From NCBI RefSeq assembly GCF_036014015.1, contig NZ_CP107905.1, positions 7,998,001 to 8,062,000 on the forward strand: DNA of 64,000 bases, read 5' to 3'. The translations under genes were made by a program, and so were the position numbers. Below, piece after piece: positions 1-8,635 of this stretch. The notes beneath the pieces are model-generated. The model was given only the letters and a program-made list of their open reading frames with translations. It had not been told where the DNA came from and made no database searches. Every line of letters starts with the position of its first letter. Position 1 is the stretch's first letter. Origin of the DNA: Streptomyces sp. NBC_00457. Its GTDB lineage: Bacteria; Actinomycetota; Actinomycetes; Streptomycetales; Streptomycetaceae.

Positions 1-1046
1 TTCGCATCGCGCACCGTCGCCTTCACCGACTCGACCCGCCAGCGGCCCTTCTCGAAGACCAACTCGAAGTCGAACAGCGACAACCGCTCCGCAAAGCACA
101 ACGGCTCCGACAACACCACGGTCTTGCCGGTCTTCTCATTCGTGACCAGCAGCTCAGCGATCTCCGTGTGCGCATGACCCACCAGGATCGCGTCGATGCC
201 CGGCACCTGCTGAGCCACCAGCGCCGACGAGTTCTCGATGTACGGCAGCTGATCACCGTACGACGACGTCCCCGACGAACCCGAGTGCGCCGACACCACC
301 ACCACATCCGCGCCCATCGACCGCAGCCTCGGCACCCACTTCGCCGCCTGCTCCTCCAGACCCGGGAACGTCAGCTTCCCCTCGACATACGCCTTGTCCC
401 AGATCGCGATTCCCGGATTGGTCAGCCCCAGCACGGCCACCTTCACCGGCGGGGCGCCCGGCACCCGGAACGTCTTCATGAAATACGGCGGGAAAGCGGG
501 CCTGAGCGTCTTCGCGTCCAGCGCGTTCGCACCCAGCAGCGGGAAATCACACTGCTCCTCGAACTTCCGCAGCGTCTCGATGCCGTAATTGAACTCGTGA
601 TTGCCCAGCGCCACCGCGTCATACCCGATCGCGTTCATCGCCGCGGCCATCGGATGAACCGGCCCGCCCTCGGCGGTGATCGGATCCACCTTCGCGTAGT
701 AATACGTCAGCGGAGTGCCCTGGATCGTGTCACCCGCGTCCAGCAACAGCGTATTGCGGCGGCCCTTCTCCTCCCGGACCTGATTCACCAACGTCGAAAC
801 CCGCGCCAGACCCTGCGCATTGCCCTTGGCGTCCGTGTACTCCGCGTTCTTGAAATAGTCCCAGTTGAAGATGTGCCCGTGCAGATCCGTCGTGCCCATC
901 ACCGTGAACGCGTACCGCTTCACCGGCTTCCGCCCCCTCTTCGCCTCCGCGGCCTCCGCCGCCGGAGCCGCCGCAGCACCGGCGATCGCCACCCCCGCCC
1001 CGGTCACGGCGGACTTCTGCAGGAACTTCCGGCGGTTCAACGGCAT
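1..1046 (-). CDS. 5'-nucleotidase/metallophosphatase, Tat-exported (partial, 3' end outside window)
   Basis: This is a secreted calcineurin-like metallophosphatase of the UshA/CpdB type, which hydrolyses extracytoplasmic nucleotides. The ATG start at 1046 opens with a twin-arginine signal (NRRKFLQKSA) and an Ala-rich hydrophobic stretch. Metal-binding motifs follow in order: TTDLHGHI, DAGDTIQG, GNHEFNYG, SAHSG and GHAHTE. About 348 residues are visible. The reading frame runs open off the left edge, so the C-terminal 5'-nucleotidase domain is not seen. The gene is divergent from the SIMPL-domain gene. The family is clear, but the exact substrate is not. Confidence 0.9.
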   Translation of the reverse strand, partial: MPLNRRKFLQKSAVTGAGVAIAGAAAAPAAEAAEAKRGRKPVKRYAFTVMGTTDLHGHIFNWDYFKNAEYTDAKGNAQGLARVSTLVNQVREEKGRRNTLLLDAGDTIQGTPLTYYYAKVDPITAEGGPVHPMAAAMNAIGYDAVALGNHEFNYGIETLRKFEEQCDFPLLGANALDAKTLRPAFPPYFMKTFRVPGAPPVKVAVLGLTNPGIAIWDKAYVEGKLTFPGLEEQAAKWVPRLRSMGADVVVVSAHSGSSGTSSYGDQLPYIENSSALVAQQVPGIDAILVGHAHTEIAELLVTNEKTGKTVVLSEPLCFAERLSLFDFELVFEKGRWRVESVKATVRDA

Positions 1047-1225
1047 CTCTGGACACTCCTCGGGCCACGGTCAATGACGCGCGTAGACCGAACACGGTCG
1101 ACAACGCGCGTAGATTCTGACCCGGACATGCCCAGCAGCAACAGGCCCTACAGGTTTCGATCTGATGACCCACCCCACCAACTCGCCCACTCCGTAAGCG
1201 AGTAAGGCGTGACAGAGTGGGGCGT

Positions 1226-1936
1226 ATGACCACACCACCCCCAGACGACCCCCACCCCGCCGTCCCCTACGGCACCCCCGAAGCCCCCCGCATCGCCGTC
1301 CGCGGCGAAGCCCGCCTCGAAGTCGACCCCGAAATCGCCCGCATCGTCGTCACCGTCGCCACCCGCGGCAAAGACCGCCGCACCGCCCTCGACGACCTCA
1401 CCCGCCGCAACACCACCACCCTCGACCTCATCAAAACCTACGGCGACGCAGTCGAACGCCTCGAAACCGGCGCCTTCTCCATCACCCCCGAACTCACCAA
1501 ACACGGCCGCGGCGAACGCATCCACGCCTACCACGGCCGCGTCCACATCACCGCCGAACTCACCGATTTCACCGCCCTCGGCGAACTCACCACCCGCCTC
1601 GCCGACCAAGAACTCACCCGCGTCGACGGCCCCGCATGGGCCCTCCGCCCCGACTCACCCGCCCACCGCCAAGCCCGCCAGCAGGCCGTGAAGGAAGCCG
1701 TCCAGCGGGCGAGGGAGTACGCCGAAGCACTCGGTACCTCACTCGCGGCACTGGTGGAACTGGCCGACATCGGCGCCGAGAACCACGAGCCGTACGCAGT
1801 CGCCGGCAACGCCCGCATGCGCTCCGCGGCCTTCGCCGCCGAAGACGCCGCCGCCTCCCTCGACCTCGAACCCCAACGCCAACGCGTCTACGCCCAGGTC
1901 AACGCCCGCTTTACGATGGCACCGCCCCGCCTGTGA
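1226..1936 (+). CDS. SIMPL-domain (DUF541) protein
   Basis: A 236-residue protein of the SIMPL/DUF541 family, a periplasmic or cytoplasmic fold whose role is poorly defined in bacteria. The family signature is an N-terminal strand (IAVRGEARLEVDPEIARIVV) followed by alternating strands and a helix rich in Ala, Arg and Glu (residues about 150-175). No signal peptide is visible, so it is probably cytoplasmic here. The ATG at 1226 is preferred over the in-frame GTG at 1217, which adds only three residues. It is divergent from the 5'-nucleotidase and upstream of pyk, and has no obvious functional link to either. Confidence 0.85.
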   Translation: MTTPPPDDPHPAVPYGTPEAPRIAVRGEARLEVDPEIARIVVTVATRGKDRRTALDDLTRRNTTTLDLIKTYGDAVERLETGAFSITPELTKHGRGERIHAYHGRVHITAELTDFTALGELTTRLADQELTRVDGPAWALRPDSPAHRQARQQAVKEAVQRAREYAEALGTSLAALVELADIGAENHEPYAVAGNARMRSAAFAAEDAAASLDLEPQRQRVYAQVNARFTMAPPRL

Positions 1937-2075
1937 ATACGCGACAGCCTGCGAAATGCTCATCGGAGCACCCAGCCGCACAATTCAACACTTGTCAATA
2001 GCCCTTCACGTAAAGGTTGTTGAGTAGTCATGCGGGACCAATTCTCTACCCACCGGTAAGCCCTAGGCTCAAACC

Positions 2076-3506
2076 ATGCGCCGAGTAAAGATCGTCTGCA
2101 CCCTGGGCCCCGCCACCGACTCATACGACCAGATCAAGGCACTGGTCGAAGCCGGAATGGACGTCGCCCGATTCAACCTCAGCCACGGCAGCTACGCCGA
2201 ACACGAGGAGCGCTACCAGCACGTCCGCAAGGCCTCCGACGAGACCGGCCGCAGCGTCGGCATCCTCGCCGACCTTCAAGGCCCGAAGATCCGACTCGGC
2301 CGCTTCACCGAAGGCCCCGTACTCCTTGAACGCGGCGACACCTTCACCATCACCGTCGAAGAAGACGCGCAGGGCGACCGCGCGCAGTGCGGCACCACGT
2401 ACTCCGGCCTGGCAGCCGACGTCACCGCCGGCGAGCGCATCCTCGTGGACGACGGCAAAGTCTGCCTCGAAGTCACCCAGGTCGACGGCCCCCGCGTCCA
2501 CACCACCGTCGTCGAAGGCGGCATGGTCTCCGACAACAAAGGCCTCAACCTCCCCGGCGTCGCAGTGTCCGTCCCCGCCCTCTCCGACAAGGACGAAGCC
2601 GACCTCCGCTGGGCCCTGCGCATGGGCTTCGACGTCATCGCCCTCTCCTTCGTCCGCAGCGGACGCGACATCGACGACGTGCACAGGATCATGGACGAGG
2701 AGGGCCGCCGCCTCCCGGTGATCGCCAAGGTCGAAAAACCGCAGGCTGTCGAGGCGATCGAGGACATCGTTGCCGCCTTCGACGGCATCATGGTCGCCCG
2801 CGGAGACCTCGGCGTCGAAATGCCGCTGGAACAGGTCCCCATCGTCCAGAAGCGCGCGATCAAGCTCGCGAAGAGGAACGCCAAGCCGGTCATCGTCGCG
2901 ACCCAGATGCTGGACTCCATGATCGACAACTCCCGGCCGACCCGCGCCGAAGCGAGCGACGTCGCCAACGCGGTCATCGACGGCACGGACGCGGTGATGC
3001 TGTCCGGCGAGACGAGCGTCGGCAAGTACCCCATCGGGGTCGTCAAGACGATGGCGAAGATCGTCGAAGCGGCCGAGGAGGACATCCTCGCGAAGGGCCT
3101 CCCGCCACTGACCGAACGCAACAAGCCCCGCACGCAGGGCGGTGCGGTGGCTCGTGCGGCCGCGGAAATGGGCGACTTCCTGGGCGCGAAGTTCCTGGTC
3201 GCCTTCACCCAGTCCGGCGACACAGCCCGCCGCCTGTCCCGCTACCGCTCCCCGATCCCCCTCCTCGCCTTCACACCCGAACCGGCCACGCGATCCCAGC
3301 TGAACCTGACGTGGGGCGTGGAGACGTTCCTCGGCCCGCACGTCGACTCCACTGACGCGATGGTCGACCAGGTGGACGAACTGCTCCTGAAGTACGGCCG
3401 CTGCCAGCAGGGCGACGTCGTGGTCATCACGGCGGGTTCGCCGCCCGGCGTCTCGGGGTCGACGAACCTGGTCCGGGTGCATCACATCGGGGAGGACGAC
3501 AAGTAG
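2076..3506 (+). CDS. pyk: Pyruvate kinase
   Basis: Pyruvate kinase catalyses the last glycolytic step, phosphoenolpyruvate plus ADP to pyruvate plus ATP. The 476-residue length is normal for the bacterial enzyme. It begins with the canonical RRVKIVCTLGPAT stretch. The substrate and metal site motif (VIAKVEKPQAVE, then MVARGDLGVE) lies near residues 220-250, and the C-terminal allosteric domain is complete. The ATG start has no strong ribosome binding site. A TAGGCT hexamer at 2064-2069 lies six bases upstream, which suggests a leaderless transcript. It converges on the LAGLIDADG gene with 8 bp between the stops. Confidence 0.97.
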   Translation: MRRVKIVCTLGPATDSYDQIKALVEAGMDVARFNLSHGSYAEHEERYQHVRKASDETGRSVGILADLQGPKIRLGRFTEGPVLLERGDTFTITVEEDAQGDRAQCGTTYSGLAADVTAGERILVDDGKVCLEVTQVDGPRVHTTVVEGGMVSDNKGLNLPGVAVSVPALSDKDEADLRWALRMGFDVIALSFVRSGRDIDDVHRIMDEEGRRLPVIAKVEKPQAVEAIEDIVAAFDGIMVARGDLGVEMPLEQVPIVQKRAIKLAKRNAKPVIVATQMLDSMIDNSRPTRAEASDVANAVIDGTDAVMLSGETSVGKYPIGVVKTMAKIVEAAEEDILAKGLPPLTERNKPRTQGGAVARAAAEMGDFLGAKFLVAFTQSGDTARRLSRYRSPIPLLAFTPEPATRSQLNLTWGVETFLGPHVDSTDAMVDQVDELLLKYGRCQQGDVVVITAGSPPGVSGSTNLVRVHHIGEDDK

Positions 3507-3514
3507 GTGGGCTG

Positions 3515-4261
3515 TCAGTGCTTCGGGCCCACGTGGGTGTCCATCAGGGCTACGGAGGCTTTGCGGGCGATGGAGATGTTGCGAGCGTTGGCCTGTCGCC
3601 ACTCGACGCCGACGCGGTCGAGCGCCGCAGTGAAGAGCCCGATGATGTCGCCCGACAGGTTGGTGAAGAAGTACCGGGGGTATTCGTAGCGCTTCCGCTC
3701 GCCGCCTACGAGACGGGTGGCCCAGTTCGTGATCCGGCAGCCGTCCGAGTGGATGAGGCCGCGGATGAACTCATAAGGGTGAGCCTCGACGATGGCCTGC
3801 TGCCAGGGTTCCAGAGCGATCCTGCGTTCGTGCTTCTTGCCAGGGCCGTGCTGGGGGAAGAGGCAGGGCCAATGCGCGTAGTAGCCAACCACTGATACGT
3901 AGCCTTGTGCCTGCACTCGGTATGCGTTGCGCGCCGGGTTGACCGAACGCATAGCGGCCTCACAGGCGTCGATCAGCCCTGGCCATGCGTCTGCGCACGC
4001 GATGCGGAGGTAGTGGCCCGTGCCGCGGGGGTGGGCGCTGATACAGCCGTCGCCGAGATAGAGGCCCAGCAGGTAGGAGTACGAGACTTCGTCGGTCGGC
4101 GGCCCCGGCGGCGGAGCGGCCATACGTGGCAGGGGTTCAAGTCGGACCTGCCAGGAACGGATCGCGGCACGTGAGATGCCCGTCTCCCGGCTCACCGAGT
4201 TCAGGCTGCGGCCATGTGCAACCAGCGTGAGCGCCCGCTTGCGTGTGCTGATGTCGTACAT
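3515..4261 (-). CDS. Free-standing LAGLIDADG-type protein with N-terminal HTH
   Basis: The protein has 248 residues. Residues about 5-40 look like a homeodomain-like helix-turn-helix (TLVAHGRSLNSVSRETGIS). The rest carries two copies of a LAGLIDADG-like helix, YLLGLYLGDG at residues 63-72 and EFIRGLIHSDG at 164-174. Each ends in the acidic residue expected of the catalytic pair (D71, D173). LAGLIDADG endonucleases are usually found in introns or inteins, but here the gene stands alone between pyk and a tRNA. It may be a domesticated endonuclease or a DNA-binding regulator. Nuclease activity cannot be judged from sequence. Confidence 0.75.
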   Translation of the reverse strand: MYDISTRKRALTLVAHGRSLNSVSRETGISRAAIRSWQVRLEPLPRMAAPPPGPPTDEVSYSYLLGLYLGDGCISAHPRGTGHYLRIACADAWPGLIDACEAAMRSVNPARNAYRVQAQGYVSVVGYYAHWPCLFPQHGPGKKHERRIALEPWQQAIVEAHPYEFIRGLIHSDGCRITNWATRLVGGERKRYEYPRYFFTNLSGDIIGLFTAALDRVGVEWRQANARNISIARKASVALMDTHVGPKH

Positions 4262-4302
4262 GCGGACACTCTGGGAGGGTGATCGCTACGACACGCAGCA
4301 AA

Positions 4303-4336
4303 AAGCGGATGTTCACGAGAACGTGGACATCCGCTT
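4303..4336 (-). terminator. Rho-independent terminator of the tRNA gene
   Basis: A 15-bp stem (4303-4317 paired with 4322-4336, one G-U pair) with an AGAA-type 4-nt loop is followed on the minus strand by TTTTT. It lies about 30 nt downstream of the tRNA 3' end. It also separates the tRNA transcript from the LAGLIDADG gene that starts at 4261. Confidence 0.85.
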
Positions 4337-4367
4337 CTAGGTGCCGACCTTGGAATCGAAGGAAAAG

Positions 4368-4442
4368 TGCCCCGGGTCGGACTCGAACCGACACTGTATG
4401 GGTTTTGAATCCATTGCCTGCTGCCAATTGGGCTACCGGGGC
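4368..4442 (-). tRNA. tRNA with CAA (Leu) anticodon and short variable arm
   Basis: A complete cloverleaf can be drawn. The acceptor stem has seven perfect pairs (GCCCCGG with CCGGGGC), with discriminator A73 and no encoded CCA. The D arm has GCCC and the AATTGG loop. The anticodon stem has four good pairs plus an A-C at 31-39, and the loop TTCAAAA places CAA at positions 34-36. The T arm is perfect (GTCGG, TTCGAGT, CCGAC). CAA would read the leucine codon UUG. However, the variable region is only five bases, unlike the long arm of normal bacterial tRNA-Leu. The identity is therefore read from the anticodon only. Confidence 0.8.
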
Positions 4443-4542
4443 TCGCAGAATCCAAGGTTTCCCTTGACCCTCCGCGCACCCACCTTACCGCAGCTAGGTA
4501 GTCTCTTGTCAGCAGCACCCCTGCCCCGAACGAGGAGCCCCC

Positions 4543-5202
4543 GTGACCGCCCCCGAGTCGCCCCAGCCCGTAGACGCGCCCGACGACGACAAGTCGCACG
4601 TGCCTCCGCTGACGACCCGTGTCGTCATTGCCGAGGACGAGGCACTGATCCGGCTCGATCTTAAAGAGATGCTGGAGGAGGAGGGTTACTCCGTCGTCGG
4701 TGAAGCCGGTGACGGGGAACAGGCCGTGGAGCTTGCCCGCGAGCACAAGCCCGACCTCGTGATCCTCGATGTGAAGATGCCCAAGCTCGACGGGATCTCC
4801 GCTGCCGAGAAGATCGCCGAGGAGCGCATCGCTCCCGTCCTCATGCTGACCGCCTTCTCGCAGCGTGATCTCGTCGAGCGGGCCCGGGACGCCGGTGCCA
4901 TGGCGTACCTCGTGAAGCCGTTCAGCAAGAGCGACGTCGTTCCGGCGATCGAGATGGCCGTCTCCCGGTTCACGGAACTGAAGGAGCTGGAGAAGGAGGT
5001 CGCGGACCTCTCCCTGCGGCTGGAGACTCGGAAGCTGGTCGACCGGGCGAAGTCGATCCTTCAGACGGAGTACGGGCTGACCGAGCCGGCGGCGTTCCGG
5101 TGGATTCAGAAGACGTCGATGGATCGCCGGATGTCGATGCAGCAGGTTGCCGAGGCGGTCATTCAGGACGCCGAGGAGAAGAAGGGCAACAGCAAGGGCT
5201 GA
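4543..5202 (+). CDS. pdtaR: ANTAR-domain response regulator
   Basis: A two-component response regulator of the PdtaR (Rv1626) type. It has an N-terminal receiver domain (residues about 25-145, phospho-acceptor D76 in DLVILDVKMP, acidic pocket AEDEA, Lys in VKPF) and a C-terminal ANTAR RNA-binding domain (about 155-212). ANTAR proteins bind two-stem hairpins in nascent mRNA and prevent termination. The 219-residue length is typical. The start is GTG with an upstream GAGGAG. No histidine kinase is adjacent. It converges on the liv operon across a strong shared terminator. Confidence 0.93.
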   Translation: MTAPESPQPVDAPDDDKSHVPPLTTRVVIAEDEALIRLDLKEMLEEEGYSVVGEAGDGEQAVELAREHKPDLVILDVKMPKLDGISAAEKIAEERIAPVLMLTAFSQRDLVERARDAGAMAYLVKPFSKSDVVPAIEMAVSRFTELKELEKEVADLSLRLETRKLVDRAKSILQTEYGLTEPAAFRWIQKTSMDRRMSMQQVAEAVIQDAEEKKGNSKG

Positions 5203-5222
5203 GGCCGGCCCCGCCAGCATGC

Positions 5223-5260
5223 ACGAGGCCCGCGCTCCCGGATGGGGGCGCGGGCCTCGT
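5223..5260. terminator. Bidirectional terminator between pdtaR and livF
   Basis: A 13-bp perfect GC-rich stem (5223-5235 with 5248-5260, ACGAGGCCCGCGC and its complement) and a 12-nt loop lie between two convergent genes. There is no long T tract, as is usual for Streptomyces terminators. Confidence 0.8.
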
Positions 5261-5278
5261 CGTATCGGCGAATGGATC

Positions 5279-5995
5279 TCAGTCTTCGCCGAGGTATGCC
5301 TTGCGTACCGATTCGTCGTGCAGCAGGTCCTGCCCGCTGCCCGACAGCACGATGTTGCCGACTTCCATGACGTGTCCGTGGTCGGCCAGGGACAGCGCGG
5401 CCTGGGCGTTCTGTTCGACGAGGAGGATCGTCGTGCCCTGGGATTTGAGTTCGACGATCGTCGCCATGATCTTCTGCATCATGATCGGCGAGAGGCCCAT
5501 GGAGGGTTCGTCGAGCATGAGCAGCTTCGGCTGGGACATGAGGGCGCGGCCCATGGCGAGCATTTGCTGTTCGCCGCCGGACAGGGTGCCTGCTGCCTGG
5601 TTTCGGCGTTCGCCGAGGATGGGGAACAGCTCGTAGGCCCGTTGGATGTCCTTTTCGATGCCCTCCTTGTCGTTCCTGAGGAACGCGCCGAGTTGGAGGT
5701 TTTCGAAGATGGTGAGGCGGGGGAAGATGCGTCGGCCTTCGGGGGAGTGGGCGAGGCCGAGGGAGACGATCTTGTGGGCGGCGACGCCGGTGAGGGGTTT
5801 GCCGTCGAACAGGATCTTTCCGCCGGTCGGCTTCAGGAGGCCCGAGAGGGTGCGCAGGGTGGTCGTCTTGCCGGCGCCGTTGGTGCCGATGAGGGTGACG
5901 ACTTCGCCGGCTTCGACGCTGAAGGAGATGCCTTTGACGGCTTCGATCTTGCCGTAGGAGACCCGGAGGTCCTCGACTTCGAGGAGTGCGGTCAC
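5279..5995 (-). CDS. livF: Branched-chain amino acid ABC transporter ATP-binding protein LivF
   Basis: One of the two ATPases of the high-affinity leucine/isoleucine/valine importer. It has Walker A (GTNGAGKTT), a signature motif (LSGGEQQMLAMGRALM), Walker B (LLMLDEPSMGLSP) and an H-loop region (LLVEQNA) typical of LivF. The protein has 238 residues. It starts with GTG at 5995, overlapping the livG stop by four bases (GTGA), which indicates translational coupling. It is the last gene of the livKHMGF operon. Confidence 0.95.
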   Translation of the reverse strand: MTALLEVEDLRVSYGKIEAVKGISFSVEAGEVVTLIGTNGAGKTTTLRTLSGLLKPTGGKILFDGKPLTGVAAHKIVSLGLAHSPEGRRIFPRLTIFENLQLGAFLRNDKEGIEKDIQRAYELFPILGERRNQAAGTLSGGEQQMLAMGRALMSQPKLLMLDEPSMGLSPIMMQKIMATIVELKSQGTTILLVEQNAQAALSLADHGHVMEVGNIVLSGSGQDLLHDESVRKAYLGED

Positions 5996-6840
5996 TGGGC
6001 TTCTCCCTTGGTGCTGGTGCTGCTCTGCGCTTCGGCGGCCGCGACCTCGGCGGCTTCCGCCTCGCCGGGGGCTCCTTCGAAGGGTTCGCCGAGGTAGGCG
6101 GCGATGACTCGCTCGTCCGCCTGGACGACCTCCGATGTGCCTTCGACGAGTTTTTCGCCCTGGACGAGGACGGCGACTCGGTCGCTCAGGTTGAAGACGA
6201 AGCGCATGTCGTGCTCGATGAGGAGGACGGCGATGCCCATGTCGCGGATGGCGAAGACCAGTTCCTCGGTGGCTCGCGTCTCCTGGGGGTTCATGCCGGC
6301 GGTGGGCTCGTCCAGCAGGAGCAGGCCCGGCTCGGACGCCATTGCCCGCGCGATCTCCAGCTTGCGCTGTTCGCCGTAGGGGAGGTTGCGTGCGAGGTGG
6401 TCGCGCTTGTGGGCGAGGCCGATGAACTCGAGGAGTTCCATGGCCCGTTCCTCGCTGGCCTTTTCCGCCTTCTTGAACCCGGGGCCGCGCAGCAGTGCGG
6501 ACCACAGGCCTTCCTTTGTCCGCGTGTGGCGGCCGACGAGGACGTTCTCGAGGACCGTCATGTTGGCGAAGAGGCGGATGTTCTGGAAGGTGCGGGCGAT
6601 GCCGGCCTGTGTCACCAGGTGTGGCTTGGGCGGCAGGACGGTGCCCTTGTAGGAGACGGTGCCTTCGGTCGGGATGTACAGGCCGGTCAGGCAGTTGAAG
6701 AAGGTTGTCTTGCCGGCGCCGTTGGGGCCGATGAGGCCGACGATTTCGCCTGCGTTGACGGTGAAGTCGACGGAGCGGACGGCGGTGAGGCCGCCGAAGC
6801 GCATGGTGACGCCGCGGGCTTCGAGTACGGGTGTAGTCAT
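5992..6840 (-). CDS. livG: Branched-chain amino acid ABC transporter ATP-binding protein LivG
   Basis: The second ATPase of the Liv importer, 282 residues from the ATG at 6840. Motifs are Walker A (GPNGAGKTT), the LivG-specific GIARTFQNIRLF, a signature region (LPYGEQRKLEIARAMA) and Walker B (LLLLDEPTAGMNP). The C-terminal tail of about 30 residues is Ala/Glu-rich and beyond the conserved fold. An alternative GTG start at 6849 overlaps the livM stop as GTGA. The ATG is preferred because the GGGGG upstream is better spaced from it. Confidence 0.94.
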   Translation of the reverse strand: MTTPVLEARGVTMRFGGLTAVRSVDFTVNAGEIVGLIGPNGAGKTTFFNCLTGLYIPTEGTVSYKGTVLPPKPHLVTQAGIARTFQNIRLFANMTVLENVLVGRHTRTKEGLWSALLRGPGFKKAEKASEERAMELLEFIGLAHKRDHLARNLPYGEQRKLEIARAMASEPGLLLLDEPTAGMNPQETRATEELVFAIRDMGIAVLLIEHDMRFVFNLSDRVAVLVQGEKLVEGTSEVVQADERVIAAYLGEPFEGAPGEAEAAEVAAAEAQSSTSTKGEAQ

Positions 6841-6845
6841 GGTGC

Positions 6846-8630
6846 TCACGCCCCCGTCTTGGTGACGGCGGCTGGTTCGCCGGTCAGTGTTGTGGTGTCT
6901 GGTACGTCGAGTTGGCCGGTCTCGTGGAATTCGAGCTGCTGGCGGCGGTTGGCGATGATGCCTTCTGGCCGGAAGCGCATCAGGAGGATGAGGGCGACGC
7001 CGAAGGCGAGCAGCGACTTGTCCTGGAGGAAGACGAGCTTCTCGGGGAGCAGGTAGAGCAGGGCGGCGCCGAGGATGGGGCCTGCGACTGTGCCCATGCC
7101 GCCGAGGACGACTGCTGCGAGGAGGAATGCCGAGTTCGGGGGTGTGGAGCCGGCGAACTGGTAGGGCGTCGGTACGACGCTGTAGGTGACGTGGGCGCTG
7201 ACGGTGCCGGCGAGGCCGGCGAGGGCGGCGCCGAGGGCGAAGGCGATGAGTTTGACGCGGAAGCCGTTGATGCCCATGGCGGTGGCGGCGGTTTCGTCTT
7301 CGCGGATGGCGATCCAGGAGCGGCCGATGCGGGAGTCGGCGGCGCGGGTGTAGACGAGGACGACGATGGCCATGATGAGGACCATCAGCAGGTAGTAGTT
7401 GGCGAAGCGGCCGAGGGTGAAGCCGCCGATGTCGTGGGATTCGCCGAGGTTGAACCCGAAGAGCTTGAGGTCCGGGATGGACGGGATGCCGTTGGGTCCG
7501 TTGGTGATGTCGGGGCCGGAGTCGCCGTCCATGTTGTTGACGGCGATGCGGAAGATTTCTCCGAAGCCGAGGGTGACGATGGCGAGGTAGTCGCCGCGCA
7601 GTCGCAGGGTGGGGGCGCCGATGAGGACGCCGAAGACCAGTGATGCGGCGGCGCCGGTGAGGGCGGCGGCCCAGAAGGGGAACTGGACGCCGGAGAAGGT
7701 GGAGAACTCGGAGCCGGAGACGAGGGCGGCGGTGTAGGCGCCGACGCCGAGGAAGGCGACGTATCCGAGGTCGAGGAGTCCGGCGAGGCCGACGACGATG
7801 TTCAGGCCGAGGGCGACGGTCCCGAAGATCAGGATGTTGACGCCGATGTTGGCGTAGTGGTCGTCGGTCTGGGTGAAGGGGAACGCGATCGCGGCGACGA
7901 AGCCCATGGCGAGCGTGAAGCTGCGGTTGTGGGCGACGATGCGGGAGAAGCGGTCCATGAGGCCTGCGGTGTGCAGGGCCCAGACGGCGAAGACGGTGAC
8001 GATGAGGTAGCCGACGAAGAGTTGGCCGTACTCGGTGTCGATGCCGTAGGTGAAGACGAAGAGGCCGAGGATGGTGACGACGGTGATGACGGCGCGTTCT
8101 GCCCATCCGCCGAGGGGCTGGGGGGCGGGGATGCCGTCGGGCTTGGCGAGGTACGCCTTGAGGTTTTCCTTGGTGTCGTCGGTGCGCTTCTCGGGGAGGG
8201 CGAAGGCGCCGATGACGGGCAGGAGGGAGGCGATGGCCGCGATCCAGCCGCCGGGTTCGAGGTTGACGACGCCGCCGAGTTCGACGGTGATCGCGATGAC
8301 GGTGTACCAGGTGACGCCGAGGCCGCCGAGGGCGAGCAGGGCGAGGGGTGCGTTGTTGCGTCCTGGTACGAGCCAGCCGAGGCCTCGGATGCCGTAGGTG
8401 GCGAGGGCGAAGAGGGCGGTGAGGACGCCGGCGGTGAAGGTGAGCCACTGGAGGCCGCCGGGGTATCCGGTGATGGTGAGGTTGCCCGGGAATTCCTTGG
8501 TCCAGGTCCAGGCGAGGAAGGCGGATGCGGCGGTGGCGATGCCTCCGAGGAGGAGGAGCGCGCGGGCTGCCGCGAGGGGCAGGGGGATGAGTCCGCGGGT
8601 GGCGGGGGTGGTCTTGGTGATGTCGGTCAT
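6846..8630 (-). CDS. livM: Branched-chain amino acid ABC transporter permease LivM
   Basis: Inner-membrane permease of the Liv importer. At 594 residues it is much longer than the usual LivM of about 330-425. The first 200 or so residues hold four extra predicted membrane segments. The canonical permease core begins near residue 265 (LGLNIVVGLAGLLDLGY) and contains the family motif region around GDYLAIVTLGFGEI and the IREDETAATAMGIN EAA-type loop. The C-terminal 40 residues are hydrophilic. It is five bases downstream of livH and overlaps livG's alternative start. Confidence 0.93.
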   Translation of the reverse strand: MTDITKTTPATRGLIPLPLAAARALLLLGGIATAASAFLAWTWTKEFPGNLTITGYPGGLQWLTFTAGVLTALFALATYGIRGLGWLVPGRNNAPLALLALGGLGVTWYTVIAITVELGGVVNLEPGGWIAAIASLLPVIGAFALPEKRTDDTKENLKAYLAKPDGIPAPQPLGGWAERAVITVVTILGLFVFTYGIDTEYGQLFVGYLIVTVFAVWALHTAGLMDRFSRIVAHNRSFTLAMGFVAAIAFPFTQTDDHYANIGVNILIFGTVALGLNIVVGLAGLLDLGYVAFLGVGAYTAALVSGSEFSTFSGVQFPFWAAALTGAAASLVFGVLIGAPTLRLRGDYLAIVTLGFGEIFRIAVNNMDGDSGPDITNGPNGIPSIPDLKLFGFNLGESHDIGGFTLGRFANYYLLMVLIMAIVVLVYTRAADSRIGRSWIAIREDETAATAMGINGFRVKLIAFALGAALAGLAGTVSAHVTYSVVPTPYQFAGSTPPNSAFLLAAVVLGGMGTVAGPILGAALLYLLPEKLVFLQDKSLLAFGVALILLMRFRPEGIIANRRQQLEFHETGQLDVPDTTTLTGEPAAVTKTGA

Positions 8631-8635
8631 CGTGA

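Noticed and set aside
1077..1114. ACGCGCGTAGA direct repeats as BldD sites
   Set aside because: The two 11-bp copies, 27 bp apart, are real, but the half-site spacing does not fit the BldD consensus, and no other regulator could be named.
10..1205. Arg-rich long plus-strand frame over the 5'-nucleotidase
   Set aside because: Shadow of the minus-strand gene. It has no domain pattern, and its amino acid composition is typical of frame-shifted high-GC DNA.
3515..4442. tRNA-integrated mobile element
   Set aside because: No integrase, no duplicated tRNA 3' end and no composition break. Only a single LAGLIDADG gene lies beside the tRNA.
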